From NCBI RefSeq assembly GCF_000067165.1, contig NC_010162.1:8935001-8999000 (forward strand): a stretch of 64,000 nt of DNA. Reading direction: 5' to 3'. Shown in pieces: positions 26,456 through 35,070 of the stretch (position 1 is the stretch's first letter; the number at the start of each line of letters is the position of its first letter). A model generated the notes under the pieces. That model was not told where the DNA came from, made no database searches, and saw nothing but the letters and a program-made list of their open reading frames with translations. Position numbers and translations under genes: made by a program. Origin of the DNA: Sorangium cellulosum So ce56 (GTDB lineage: Bacteria; Myxococcota_A; Polyangia; Polyangiales; Polyangiaceae).

Positions 26456-27067
26456 TCAGCGTGACGGATCCGGCTCGCCCCGCGCGGCCTCGGCGCCAGG
26501 CGGACGGACAGCGACCGCGCGGGACAGGAGCAGCGCGCCGGTGAAGAGGTAACCCGAGCAGGAACGGAAGACATCGTAGGAGCGGCCCAGCAGCGGAGCG
26601 CTCCGAAGAATGTCCCCGATGCGCCACATCTCCTCGTGGCGCGTGATCTCGAAGCTCTCGCCGCCGTCGATCATGCAGAAATCGTAGGTCAGGATCACCC
26701 GCACGGGGTACGCGCAGCGCGGGAACAGCCGCAGGTACAAGGTGCTGTCGACCAGGGCGCGGCCCGCGTCACGCGGCTCGGAGAGCCGGACGCTCAGCTG
26801 AGAGACGTCGAGGTCGAAGCGGCCGCCGACGCGAGCTCCAGAGAGGCCGACCTGGTACGTCTCGATCCCGCGCACGCGCCGCCATGGATTGACGAACTCG
26901 ATGCCACGGGCAAGGTAGGGATAGACCTCCTTCTCGAGCGTCGCGATCGGAACCTTCGTGTCGTACATGAGGAGCGAGATACGTCGGAAGCGCGCCTCCA
27001 GGTCGGCGAGCCCGAGGCGCGGCATCGTGGGGATCGTGAACGGGAGGCAGTTCACTTTTGTCGCCAT
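26456..27067 (-). CDS. Unrecognised protein, possibly NTF2/SnoaL-like
   Basis: I do not recognise this 203-residue protein. The start is set at ATG 27067 (MATKVNCLPF), seven bases after GGAGAG; the frame opens five codons earlier. It contains YDTKVPIATLEKEVYPYL and FVNPWRRVRGIETYQ near residues 35-70, then long beta strands (FDLDVSQLSVRL, YPVRVILTYDF), a pattern that recalls NTF2/SnoaL-type cone folds. The C-terminal GYLFTGALLLSRAVAV could be a membrane-associated helix. It is upstream of, and on the same strand as, the P450 with 217 bp between, so a functional link is only possible. Confidence 0.72.
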   Translation of the reverse strand: MATKVNCLPFTIPTMPRLGLADLEARFRRISLLMYDTKVPIATLEKEVYPYLARGIEFVNPWRRVRGIETYQVGLSGARVGGRFDLDVSQLSVRLSEPRDAGRALVDSTLYLRLFPRCAYPVRVILTYDFCMIDGGESFEITRHEEMWRIGDILRSAPLLGRSYDVFRSCSGYLFTGALLLSRAVAVRPPGAEAARGEPDPSR

Positions 27068-27400
27068 GTCGTGACTCTCCATCCGGATACGCCCCGCCCG
27101 GTGTGAAGCGCCGGTCCGGGCGCGGAGCGATGAAGGCCGAGACGCAATGCATGGGCCGAGGCGGAGCGTGCTGGAGGTGCGTGCTCTGCGGCGCGTCGCT
27201 CCGCGCCGCGCGCCGCGTGTGCGCCGCCACGCAAGGCGCTCGAAAGGCGCTGTTGTCCGCGTGGTTCAGGGAGAGAATCGGCGCGTCCGCCGTGGATTGC
27301 CCTGGTCCCTGGGGCGCCCGCGGTTATCTTCCCGCGCCGTTCGGCACGAAGCGCGCGGCGTTTCGCCCTCTCTGCCGGCGGCGAGTCACGAGGAGAAGAA
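27068..27400. other. Divergent intergenic region, nothing recognised
   Basis: It separates the unrecognised minus-strand gene at 26456-27067 from the TPR lipoprotein gene at 27401 and must contain both promoters. I see no repeat, no convincing box and no reading frame with a known product. Confidence 0.45.
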
Positions 27401-28399
27401 GTGTCACGGGTTGTGGAGCGCGCAGCGAAGACCGCCAGCAGTCTCACGGAGCGGCGCAGAGCCACGGCGCGGCGGGTCGCCGCGTTCATGGCGCTCACCC
27501 TGGCCTCGGCGGGGTGCGCCGCGCAGGGAGCGCCGGCGCTCGCCGCGCGAGGCGGCGCGGACCCCGGCACGGGCGCTGGAGCGCCGGCGCCCGCCGCGCG
27601 CGGCGGCGCGGACGGCGCGGACGCCGGCGCGAGCGCGGCGGCAGAGCCCATCTTCCGTGAAGCGGAGTCGCTCGCGGGGCGCTACCGCGTCATCGGCGTG
27701 CAGCTCTTCGTGCTCGACCAGGCCGCGGAGGCGGGCGCGGCCGGCGGGCGCGGCGCGGCGCGGCGGGCGGCGCTCGAAGCAGAGGCCGCGCGGCTGCGGG
27801 CGGGCGTCGCGGCGGCCTACGCGGCGCTCGTCGACGCGCCGGCGCTGCGCGCGGCGGAGCAGCGGCCGCGAGCGCTCCTCGCGCTCGCGCGGGCGCTCCA
27901 GGACAGCGGGGACGCGCGCGGCGCCGAGGCGCGGCTGCGCCAGCTCGCGCTCGAGCACCCGGCGTCCGGCGAGGCGGCCGAGGCCTACCTCGCGCTGGCC
28001 GACCTTGCGTTCGCCGCGGGGCGCCTCGACGAGGCGGTGATCGCCTGCGACGGCGCGCTCCGCGGCGCCGCGGGGGCGCCGCTCCGCAAGCGCGCGCTCT
28101 ACGTGAAGTCGTGGAGCCTGCGGGGCCTCGGCGGCCGAAGCGCCACCGAGGGGGCCATGAGGGCGCTGCGCGCCATCGTGCAGCTCGGCCCCGCGCGCGC
28201 CGGCTCGCTGGAGGCGACGATCGACGAGGCCGCGGAGCGAGAGCTCGTCGAGCTCTACGCGGCGCACGGCGACCTCGCCCAGGCCCGCGCCTTCTTCGCG
28301 GGCGCGGGCGAGCGCGCGGGCCCGCGGCTGCTCGGCGAGGTGGAGGCCCGCGCCGCGCGGCGCGGGCGCCCGGAGCCGCCCGATCGACCGGCCCTGTGA
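27401..28399 (+). CDS. TPR-containing lipoprotein
   Basis: A 332-residue exported protein. AGGAG precedes GTG 27401. The long basic N-region (about 25 residues) leads to a signal ending in the lipobox LASAGC. After an Ala/Gly spacer, residues about 155-240 form TPR-like helix pairs (LLALARALQDSGDARGAEAR, AYLALADLAFAAGRLDEAVI), similar in layout to YbgF/CpoB-type periplasmic TPR proteins, followed by another helical pair near 275-310. Such repeats mediate protein contacts. The gene precedes the kinase-globin-hydrolase gene by 177 bp on the same strand; no shared promoter is evident. Confidence 0.8.
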   Translation: MSRVVERAAKTASSLTERRRATARRVAAFMALTLASAGCAAQGAPALAARGGADPGTGAGAPAPAARGGADGADAGASAAAEPIFREAESLAGRYRVIGVQLFVLDQAAEAGAAGGRGAARRAALEAEAARLRAGVAAAYAALVDAPALRAAEQRPRALLALARALQDSGDARGAEARLRQLALEHPASGEAAEAYLALADLAFAAGRLDEAVIACDGALRGAAGAPLRKRALYVKSWSLRGLGGRSATEGAMRALRAIVQLGPARAGSLEATIDEAAERELVELYAAHGDLAQARAFFAGAGERAGPRLLGEVEARAARRGRPEPPDRPAL

Positions 28400-28576
28400 G
28401 GAGCGCGGCCGCCGCCCGAGAGCCGGCTCGCGCCGCGCACCAGCGCCGCACGGCGAGGACAGGCGCGCAGGTGCTGCCTCTCACGACGGCGGGGCAGCGC
28501 AGCGCGGCACAGACCGCGCGGCCATTGCGCTGCCCACAGCGCGCACGGAGAATGTCGCTCCGGAGAACAGCAGCGC

Positions 28577-31129
28577 ATGATCCCGTGCCCGTCCGACGAC
28601 GCCCTGGCCACCTGGCTCGCGGGCAACTTCCCGCACGACGACGCGGCGAGCATCCGCGGGCACGTGGCCGGCTGCGACGGCTGCCGCGCGCGGCTCTCGA
28701 CGCGCCCGAGCGAGAGCGACCTCGGGGCGCCGCTCTTCCTCCACGCGACGCACCAGCGCTTCGGCGAGAGCGAGCGGCCGCCGTCGCCCCCGCTCTCGTG
28801 GGCGCCGCCGTCGGCCTTCGACGACTACCGCGTGGTGCGGCCGCTCGGCCGCGGGGGCATGGGGCAGGTGTACCTCGCCCACGACGAGGTCCTCGACCGG
28901 CCCGTCGCGCTCAAGTTCGTCGCGGCGGACAGCCCGGATCCCAGGACCATCGAGCGGCTGCGCGTCGAGGCCCGCGCGATCGCGCGCCTCCAGCACCCCA
29001 ACGTCGTCGCCGTCTACCGGATCGGCGAGGTGCGCGGGCGGCCGTACATCGCCTACGAGTTCGTCGAGGGCGAGCCGCTCGAGCTGCTCCCGAAGCCGAT
29101 CCCGTGGCCCGCCGCATTGCGCCTCGCGCTCGGCCTCGCGCGCGGGCTCGCCGCGGCGCACCGGCGGGGCGTCCTCCACCGCGACATCAAGCCGGCGAAC
29201 GTGATGCTCGACGCGAGCGGCGAGGTGAAGCTGCTCGACTTCGGCCTCGCCAAGCTCGCCGACCGGCCCGGCGCCCCCGCCCTCGACGCGGGCCCTCGCG
29301 CCGCGCCGAGCTCCGCCGTCGCGCCCGCGCCGTGGGCGCTCACGGACATGTCCGCCCTGACGACCGCGATCCCGGTGGCGCTCGACGCGGCCTCCACGCT
29401 CGGGACCGCGAGCCTCACCGACGGCGGCATGATGATGGGCACGCCGCTCTACCTCGCGCCGGAGCTCTGGGCGGGCACCGCCGGCACGTCCCGCTCCGAC
29501 GTCTACGCGCTCGGGCTGGTCTTCTACGAGCTGTGCGCGGGCCGGCTGCCTCACGCGGGGCTCGATGTGCACGCGATCGCCAGCTGGGTGACGGCGCGGG
29601 CGCTCCCGCCGCTGCGGTCGCTCTGCCCCGACGTCCCGGAGATGCTCGCGGCCGTCATCGATCGCTGCGTCCTGCGCGAGCCGGAGGCGCGCTTCGCGTC
29701 GGCCGAGGAGGTGCAGGCCGCGCTCGAGGAGACCGAGGCGCTCTGCCGGGCGTTCCAGATCGTCCGCCCCGCGTCGTCCCCCGCGAGCGCGCAGGACGCG
29801 GGCGCGGGCGTCGTGCGCGCCTCGTTCGAGCGCCTCGCCCCGCGCGCCGAGGCGCTCGTGACGCGCTTCTACGAGCGGCTCTTCGCCCGCGAGCCGGCGC
29901 TCCGGGCGCTGTTCCCGCCGGACATGCGCGAGCAGCGGCTCAAGCTCGCCGCGGCGCTTCAGCTCGTGGTCGACAACCTGCGCGCGCCGGACAAGCTGGT
30001 CGAGATGCTCGAGGCGCTCGGTCGCCGCCACGCGACGTACGCCGCGTTGCCCGAGCATTTCGACGCCGTGGGCCGCGCGCTGCTCGAGGTGCTCGAGGAG
30101 CTCGAAGGGGACGCGTGGTCGCCCGCCACCGCGCGGGCCTGGGCGAGCGCGTACGCGCAGGTCGCCGAGGCGATGCGGCGCGGGCTCGAGGCCGCGCGGG
30201 AGGGGGTGGTCTCCTCCACGCGGGCGCCCGCGCGGCTGCACGCCGCGGAGACCCGCTTCGCCACGAGCGCCGACGCGAGCCTGGCCTACAGGACCGCGGG
30301 CGGCGGGCCGATCGATCTGGTGCTGGTCCAGGGGTGGGTGACGCACGTGGAGGCCGCGTGGGAGGGCGCGCTCATCTCCCGGTTCTTCGCCGAGCTCGGC
30401 GCGTGGGCGCGGCTCATCGTGCTCGACCAGCGCGGCACCGGGATGAGCGAGCGCGAGGGCGCGGGCGCTCCGGCCGAGCAGCAGGCGGAGGATCTGCTGG
30501 CGGTGCTGGACGCGGCCGGCGTCGCGCGCGCCGCGCTCCTCGGCGTCGGCGCCGGATTCGCGCCGTGCGCGCTGCTCGCGGCGGCGCACCCGGCCCGGGC
30601 GCGCGCCCTGGTCGCGCTCGGGAGCGCGGCGCAGATGTCTGCCTGGCCGGGGTGCCTCTTCGGGCTCGCCGGCGAGGACGCCGAGGAGGCCGAGCGCGCG
30701 CTGCGGAGCGGCTGGGGCGAGCCGCTCTTCCTCGAACGCCTGGCCCCGTCCGCGGCGGAGGACGGCGCGTTCCGGCGCTTCTGGGCCGCGTACCTGCGCC
30801 ACGGCGCGAGCCCTGGCGGGGCGGCGCGCATGCTCCGGGCACACGCGGCGGCCGACGTCCGGTCCGCGCTGGGCCGGGTGAGCGTCCCGACGCTCGTGCT
30901 GCACCGGGCCGGCGATCGGGCCGTCCCGGCGGCAGCCGGGCGCGATCTCGCCGGCCGCATCCGCGGCGCGCGCCACGTCGAGCTGCCGGGCGACGATCAC
31001 CTCCCCTTCGTCGGCGAGTCAGGTCCGCTGCTCGCCGAGCTGCGGGCCTTCCTTGGCGTGAATGCCGGGGGGAGCCCCGTCTCGAGCCTCGTGCCCTCCG
31101 CGGCGCTCGGCGCTGCCTCCGGCGGCTGA
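28577..31129 (+). CDS. Zinc finger - Ser/Thr kinase - globin - alpha/beta hydrolase fusion protein
   Basis: An 850-residue cytoplasmic protein of four parts. (1) A small finger with C4, H29, C33 and C36 (HVAGCDGC) like anti-sigma zinc domains. (2) A kinase: GRGGMGQV near 92, Lys in ALKFV near 112, HRDIKPAN at 201, DFG at 221. DFG and GTPLYLAPE (288) are about 65 residues apart, far more than usual, through an Ala/Pro/Thr insert. (3) A globin near 412-545 with the likely haem-binding His485 in LGRRHATY. (4) An alpha/beta hydrolase near 555-850, with Asp in HRAGDRAV and His in GDDHLPF but GVGAG (656-660) where GxSxG belongs, so Ser is Gly658. The last two parts are probably sensors: haem for O2/redox, and a pseudo-hydrolase for a ligand. 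Confidence 0.88.
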   Translation: MIPCPSDDALATWLAGNFPHDDAASIRGHVAGCDGCRARLSTRPSESDLGAPLFLHATHQRFGESERPPSPPLSWAPPSAFDDYRVVRPLGRGGMGQVYLAHDEVLDRPVALKFVAADSPDPRTIERLRVEARAIARLQHPNVVAVYRIGEVRGRPYIAYEFVEGEPLELLPKPIPWPAALRLALGLARGLAAAHRRGVLHRDIKPANVMLDASGEVKLLDFGLAKLADRPGAPALDAGPRAAPSSAVAPAPWALTDMSALTTAIPVALDAASTLGTASLTDGGMMMGTPLYLAPELWAGTAGTSRSDVYALGLVFYELCAGRLPHAGLDVHAIASWVTARALPPLRSLCPDVPEMLAAVIDRCVLREPEARFASAEEVQAALEETEALCRAFQIVRPASSPASAQDAGAGVVRASFERLAPRAEALVTRFYERLFAREPALRALFPPDMREQRLKLAAALQLVVDNLRAPDKLVEMLEALGRRHATYAALPEHFDAVGRALLEVLEELEGDAWSPATARAWASAYAQVAEAMRRGLEAAREGVVSSTRAPARLHAAETRFATSADASLAYRTAGGGPIDLVLVQGWVTHVEAAWEGALISRFFAELGAWARLIVLDQRGTGMSEREGAGAPAEQQAEDLLAVLDAAGVARAALLGVGAGFAPCALLAAAHPARARALVALGSAAQMSAWPGCLFGLAGEDAEEAERALRSGWGEPLFLERLAPSAAEDGAFRRFWAAYLRHGASPGGAARMLRAHAAADVRSALGRVSVPTLVLHRAGDRAVPAAAGRDLAGRIRGARHVELPGDDHLPFVGESGPLLAELRAFLGVNAGGSPVSSLVPSAALGAASGG

Positions 31130-31490
31130 CGCGCTCGGCGCGGGGCCAAGCACGCGACGCGTCGTCGCCCGTCTCGCGCCGCGGAGCTCTCGTGGACACT
31201 CCTGCGCTCGCACGACGAGCCGCCGGACGCGCGCCCGCCTCTCGGACGCTCGCACTCGCTGCGCTTCCTCAACCGAAGTTTGCCCGCGCTACGATGCGCT
31301 GTTGAAGCGGATGAAGCGGATGAAGCGGATGAAGCGGATGAAGCGGATGAGCTCGAGTTCAGCCTGCGGACGTCCGCGTCTCCGGCTTCGCCCGATACGA
31401 CTTGAGAGTTCTCCTTATCTCGATGTCTCTCCGGGAAAAAGGAAACATCCTGTCTACCTTGCGATCCCGTGATTCCCCCGCTAGCTTGAA
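31130..31490. other. Gap between the fusion kinase and the modular lipoprotein
   Basis: No gene is supported here. It contains the 9-bp array at 31303-31347. Around 31400-31440 the sequence is notably less GC-rich (gttctccttatctcgatg, then gggaaaaaggaaac), a reasonable place for the lipoprotein gene's promoter, but I cannot define boxes. Confidence 0.45.
31303..31347. repeat. Perfect 9-bp tandem repeat, five copies
   Basis: TGAAGCGGA is repeated five times without error from 31303 to 31347. The array ends 143 bp before the start of the lipoprotein gene at 31491. Confidence 0.92.
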
Positions 31491-33245
31491 TTGATGATGG
31501 GATGGTCGCGCCCGCTGACCTGCTGTGTCGCTGCCGTGCTTGGCGCATTCGCGAGCGCTTGCTCCGGGACGGAGCAGGGCTCTGCCGGCGCAGCGGCGGG
31601 CGCAGGCGGGGCGGGAGGCGACGGCGGAGCCGAGAGCGCGGGCGGCGAGGACGCGGGCGGGGGCGCCGACAGCCCTCCTGGTGAGGAGGGCTGTCCCTGT
31701 GGGCCTCTGGGCCAGTGCGACGACGGGCTCCGCTGCGCAGACGGCGTATGTATTTCGGAGTGTGCCAGCGCCGATGATGATCCGATGGTCGACGGCGACT
31801 GCGACTGGTGGGGAGGCCCGGAGGACCCTTCATTCCAGCGCTCGGATACGTGGGGCACCACGGGGGCAGCGCTCGTCTCCCCCGAGGCCGAGGGCAACGG
31901 CAACCCCGGGGCCGGCATCATCGGGAGAGACGCGGTGTGCCAGATGGCCGGCTTCTATCAGCGCCTCTCGATGCCGGACCTCGCGTGCGCTGGACCGCTC
32001 CTGCTCACGTTCGCCGCGCGCATCGGCTGCGAGCTCGCGATGGACTGCCTCGGCCCGCCGGGGGTCGGGGTCCGGATCGACGGAGGGTTCACCAACCTCG
32101 ATCTCATGCCCTCTTCGTCCTTTGCCCCGCAACGCGTGTGCCTGGGAGAGCGCGCCTACGGCAGGCCGATCGAGCTGCTCCTCGGGCCCGCCCGGCGTTC
32201 TCCCTTGTGCGATGAGGACACCGGACAGGACTTCACGCTGACGTTCGATGACGTCGCCCTTCAGCCTGATGAAATGAACGAGTGCCCGCCGCCTGGCCAG
32301 GTGCTGAACGGCGACTTCGAAGCAGGCGTCGCCGGCTGGAAGGCGACCCCCGAGGGCGGCGTCTCCGAGATCGAGCGCGGCCTGGGCCAGGGCGGCGGCA
32401 AGGGCGGACATCTCGCCACCACGCTCTTCTGCCAGGTTCCCTCGCTCGAGGGCACGCTCTCGGCGCCCTTGCCGTCCGCCGCGCTGCCGAGCCCAGCGCT
32501 CCGCATCTGGAGCCGTGGCAGCCCGGGGGCCATCGTCGACGTGATGCTGAGCACGCACCGGCTGACGGCCCTGACGGGCACGGGCGAGGCGCAGGTCTCG
32601 CATACCTGCCTGCCCCGATGGGCGCTCGGCATGGCGCACCGCCTCGCGTTCGCCTTCCGGAACCGGCACAGCCAGCGGTGCATGGAGGAGAACAAGCGGG
32701 ATTTCACGGTGGATGACCTCGCCATCGTCTCCGACGACCGCTGCCCCGGGGACGCGCCGCTCTTCGACCCCGGCTTCGAGAACGACGGCGCCGACGCGGG
32801 CCTCTCGCCGACATGGGTCCTCAACGCGGAGGACCCCGCGCGCGGCAGCGCCAGGCTCGCCGTCGACTCAGCGGCCGCGCACGCCGGCGACGTCTCGCTC
32901 TCGCTGTCCGTGCGGAAGCCGTGCCGCGAGCCCTCGGCCTCCACCGTGTTCACCGTCCCCGAGCCTCAGGGGACGGCCGGTCCGGCGCTGAAGTTCTGGT
33001 ACCGCACGAGCCACCTCCTCGCGGCGACCGCCTCCTCGACGCCAGGAGGCGCCCTGGCTGCCAGCGAGCGCTGGACGCAACAGACGATCTGCCTGGATCC
33101 GCGCACGGCGGGCAGGCCCCAGCAACTCTCGTTCAAGATAAGAGCCAGCGGGACCTGCGACGCGCCGCTCGACAACGAGGCCTTGCACGTGGACGACGTC
33201 GAGGCGACGACCGATCCCTCCTGCCCGGCCGCGCCGCTCCCCTGA
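31491..33245 (+). CDS. Modular secreted lipoprotein with three repeat domains
   Basis: A 584-residue lipoprotein (signal ending FASAC) with an Ala/Gly/Glu linker and a small Cys-rich EGF/dickkopf-like segment (CPCGPLGQCDDGLRCADGVC, about 67-86). Then come three beta-rich modules of roughly 150 residues, each with a Phe/Asn-rich opening (LNGDFEAGVAGW, FDPGFENDGADAG) and a pair of cysteines near a C-terminal strand (VDDLAIVSDDRC, VDDVEATTDPSC). They resemble carbohydrate-binding modules of the CBM4/9 type in layout, but this is inference from pattern only. TTG 31491, ATG 31494 or ATG 31497 could start it. The protein is likely displayed on the outer membrane; its ligand is unknown. Confidence 0.78.
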   Translation: MMMGWSRPLTCCVAAVLGAFASACSGTEQGSAGAAAGAGGAGGDGGAESAGGEDAGGGADSPPGEEGCPCGPLGQCDDGLRCADGVCISECASADDDPMVDGDCDWWGGPEDPSFQRSDTWGTTGAALVSPEAEGNGNPGAGIIGRDAVCQMAGFYQRLSMPDLACAGPLLLTFAARIGCELAMDCLGPPGVGVRIDGGFTNLDLMPSSSFAPQRVCLGERAYGRPIELLLGPARRSPLCDEDTGQDFTLTFDDVALQPDEMNECPPPGQVLNGDFEAGVAGWKATPEGGVSEIERGLGQGGGKGGHLATTLFCQVPSLEGTLSAPLPSAALPSPALRIWSRGSPGAIVDVMLSTHRLTALTGTGEAQVSHTCLPRWALGMAHRLAFAFRNRHSQRCMEENKRDFTVDDLAIVSDDRCPGDAPLFDPGFENDGADAGLSPTWVLNAEDPARGSARLAVDSAAAHAGDVSLSLSVRKPCREPSASTVFTVPEPQGTAGPALKFWYRTSHLLAATASSTPGGALAASERWTQQTICLDPRTAGRPQQLSFKIRASGTCDAPLDNEALHVDDVEATTDPSCPAAPLP

Positions 33246-33295
33246 GCTGCGGAGCCCTGGCGCCTCGATTCGCCGCGCAGAAGGCGCCTCTCGGC

Positions 33296-34078
33296 TCAGC
33301 CGCGCTTCCGGCCCACCAGGATGACGATCGGATAGGCGAAGTGGACCTCGTCCCCCCGGAGCTCCGCGCCCACGCCGAGCGCGTCGACGCCGACGTCGGC
33401 GCGGTAGAGGGCCCGGAGCCGGTCCGCTCCGCCGGGCTCCGGGAAGGAGGCCCGGAGCGCGGCCTCGAGCTCCACCTCGAGCCGGTACCGCGTCGTCGTC
33501 TCGATCTCCAGCCCCGCGGCGTCGAACAGAGCGCCGAGCTCGCGCTCGGTGAGCGCGCTCGCGTGCGACGGATCGCGGATCTTCTCGGCGGCGTCGTACG
33601 CCGCCCGCTTGTCCTCGGCCGGCGCCACGTCGATCACGGCGACTCGCCCGCTCCTCTGGCACACGCGGGCCATCTCGCGCAGCGTCACGAGCGGCTCCAG
33701 CAGGTGATGGAAGCTGTAGCGCGTCGTGACCAGGCGATAGCTCTCGTCCGGATAGGGCAGCCGGCTCGCGTCGCCGAGCTCCCAGGTGACGTTGGCGAGG
33801 CCGAGGCTCGCCTGCCTCTTCCGCGCCTCCTCCAGCATCGCCGGGACGATGTCGAGCCCCCGCACGCTCGCCACGCGCTGGGCCAGCGCGCAGGCGACGA
33901 TCCCCGGCCCGCAGGCCACGTCCAGGGCCGCGTCGCTCGGCGCCGGGGCGAGCGCGTCGAGCAGCAGCCCCATGGCGGATTCCGCCGAGTGGGCCCGGAC
34001 CTCGGCGAACGGCCTGGCCTGGCGGGTGAACTGTTCCTGTATCAACGCATCGTGCGCCGCGGGGGTGGCTTGCTTCAT
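33296..34078 (-). CDS. Class I SAM-dependent methyltransferase
   Basis: A 260-residue methyltransferase of the UbiE/Methyltransf_11 type. The SAM loop LDVACGPGIVA lies near residues 52-62, the acidic ribose ligand follows in VRGLDIV, and YRLVTTRYSFHHLLEP is motif II/III. The start ATG 34078 lacks a strong ribosome-binding site. It is divergent from the AraC gene with 76 bp between the chosen starts, so the AraC protein may regulate it; that is a positional guess. The acceptor substrate is unknown: the family includes quinone, sterol and small-molecule O- and C-methyltransferases. Confidence 0.9.
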   Translation of the reverse strand: MKQATPAAHDALIQEQFTRQARPFAEVRAHSAESAMGLLLDALAPAPSDAALDVACGPGIVACALAQRVASVRGLDIVPAMLEEARKRQASLGLANVTWELGDASRLPYPDESYRLVTTRYSFHHLLEPLVTLREMARVCQRSGRVAVIDVAPAEDKRAAYDAAEKIRDPSHASALTERELGALFDAAGLEIETTTRYRLEVELEAALRASFPEPGGADRLRALYRADVGVDALGVGAELRGDEVHFAYPIVILVGRKRG

Positions 34079-34154
34079 GGCGCTCGAAGATGGACGCGCT
34101 CCGGCTTTACGGCTGCCGGCGATCGGACAAAGATCACCGCCGAGAGGCCACGCC

Positions 34155-34991
34155 TTGCAAGCCCGCGTCCTGACCCCGACGGAGACCACCGAGCACCTCG
34201 CGCGGCTCGGGCTCGACCATGCCGGCGCGCGCGCGTTCTCCTACGAAGACGAGCTGCGGGGAGCCGTGTACGGCTGGCACACCCACGCGCGGCACCAGCT
34301 GCTCTGCCCTCTGGCCGGCACGGCGCGCCTCGAGGTCGAGGACGCGTCCTTCCTGCTCCCCCCGCAGCTCGCCGCGCTCATCCCCGCGGGCGAGCGGCAC
34401 GCCACCACCTGCGGCGACGCGTCCATCGTCTCGATCTATTTCGAGCCCGCCGCGTTCCCTTCCCCCCTCGCGGCGGTGAGGATCTTCGAGATCCCCGCGC
34501 TCCTGCGCGAGATGGTGATCTACGCGCGCCGCTGGCCGGTCGCGCGGCGTCCGGACGACGCCGCGGCCAACACGTTCTTCGCGGCGATGGCGGACATCAT
34601 CGGCCCGCTCCTCGATCGCGGCGCCACGTACCGGCTGCCCCGCGGCAAGACGCGGCCGGTGCAGCGCGCGATCGAGTGCGCGCTGCGCGACGTCGCCAGC
34701 GCCGATCTCCCGCGGGCCGCGGCGTTCGCAGGGGCGACCGAGCGCACGCTGCGGCGGCGGTTCCGCGAGGAGACCGGCGTCACGTGGCGCGGCTTCGTCA
34801 CGCGCGCGCGCGTGCTCCGGGCGATCGACCTGCTCTCCGGCCCGAGCGCCAGCGTCACGCAGGTCGCGCTGGACGTCGGCTTTCAGAGCCTCGGCGCGTT
34901 CGCCGCCGCGTTCCGCGCCGTCACCGGCCAGACGCCGAGCGAGTTTCGCAGGACCGCCCGGCCATCGCCGGGCGGTGGACACGAGAGCTGA
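34155..34991 (+). CDS. AraC family transcriptional regulator
   Basis: A 278-residue activator. The N-terminal cupin domain (about 20-110) senses a ligand: YGWHTHARHQLLCPLAGTARL, with its His pair. The C-terminal two-helix DNA-binding domain (about 185-275) has LPRAAAFAGATERTLRRRF and VTQVALDVGFQSLGAFAAAFRAVTGQTPSEFRR, the second being a textbook AraC motif. I choose TTG 34155 after GAGAGG; an in-frame ATG at 34077 would add 26 residues and overlap the methyltransferase start. The cupin type suggests control of efflux or of the divergent methyltransferase. Confidence 0.9.
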   Translation: MQARVLTPTETTEHLARLGLDHAGARAFSYEDELRGAVYGWHTHARHQLLCPLAGTARLEVEDASFLLPPQLAALIPAGERHATTCGDASIVSIYFEPAAFPSPLAAVRIFEIPALLREMVIYARRWPVARRPDDAAANTFFAAMADIIGPLLDRGATYRLPRGKTRPVQRAIECALRDVASADLPRAAAFAGATERTLRRRFREETGVTWRGFVTRARVLRAIDLLSGPSASVTQVALDVGFQSLGAFAAAFRAVTGQTPSEFRRTARPSPGGGHES

Positions 34992-35070
34992 CCTGACGGC
35001 GCGGACGCGCCCCTCGAAGAGCGCGCCGCGCGCGGGCGGCCCCCCGCGGCGCGCGCCGCGAGATCGCGGG

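Noticed and set aside
28111..31305. A 1064-codon plus-strand frame overlapping the fusion kinase
   Set aside because: It is low-complexity Arg/Ala/Gly and has no domain; the other frame has kinase, globin and hydrolase motifs in order.
34077..34154. AraC start at ATG 34077
   Set aside because: It would overlap the methyltransferase start, has no ribosome-binding site, and adds residues outside the cupin fold; still possible.
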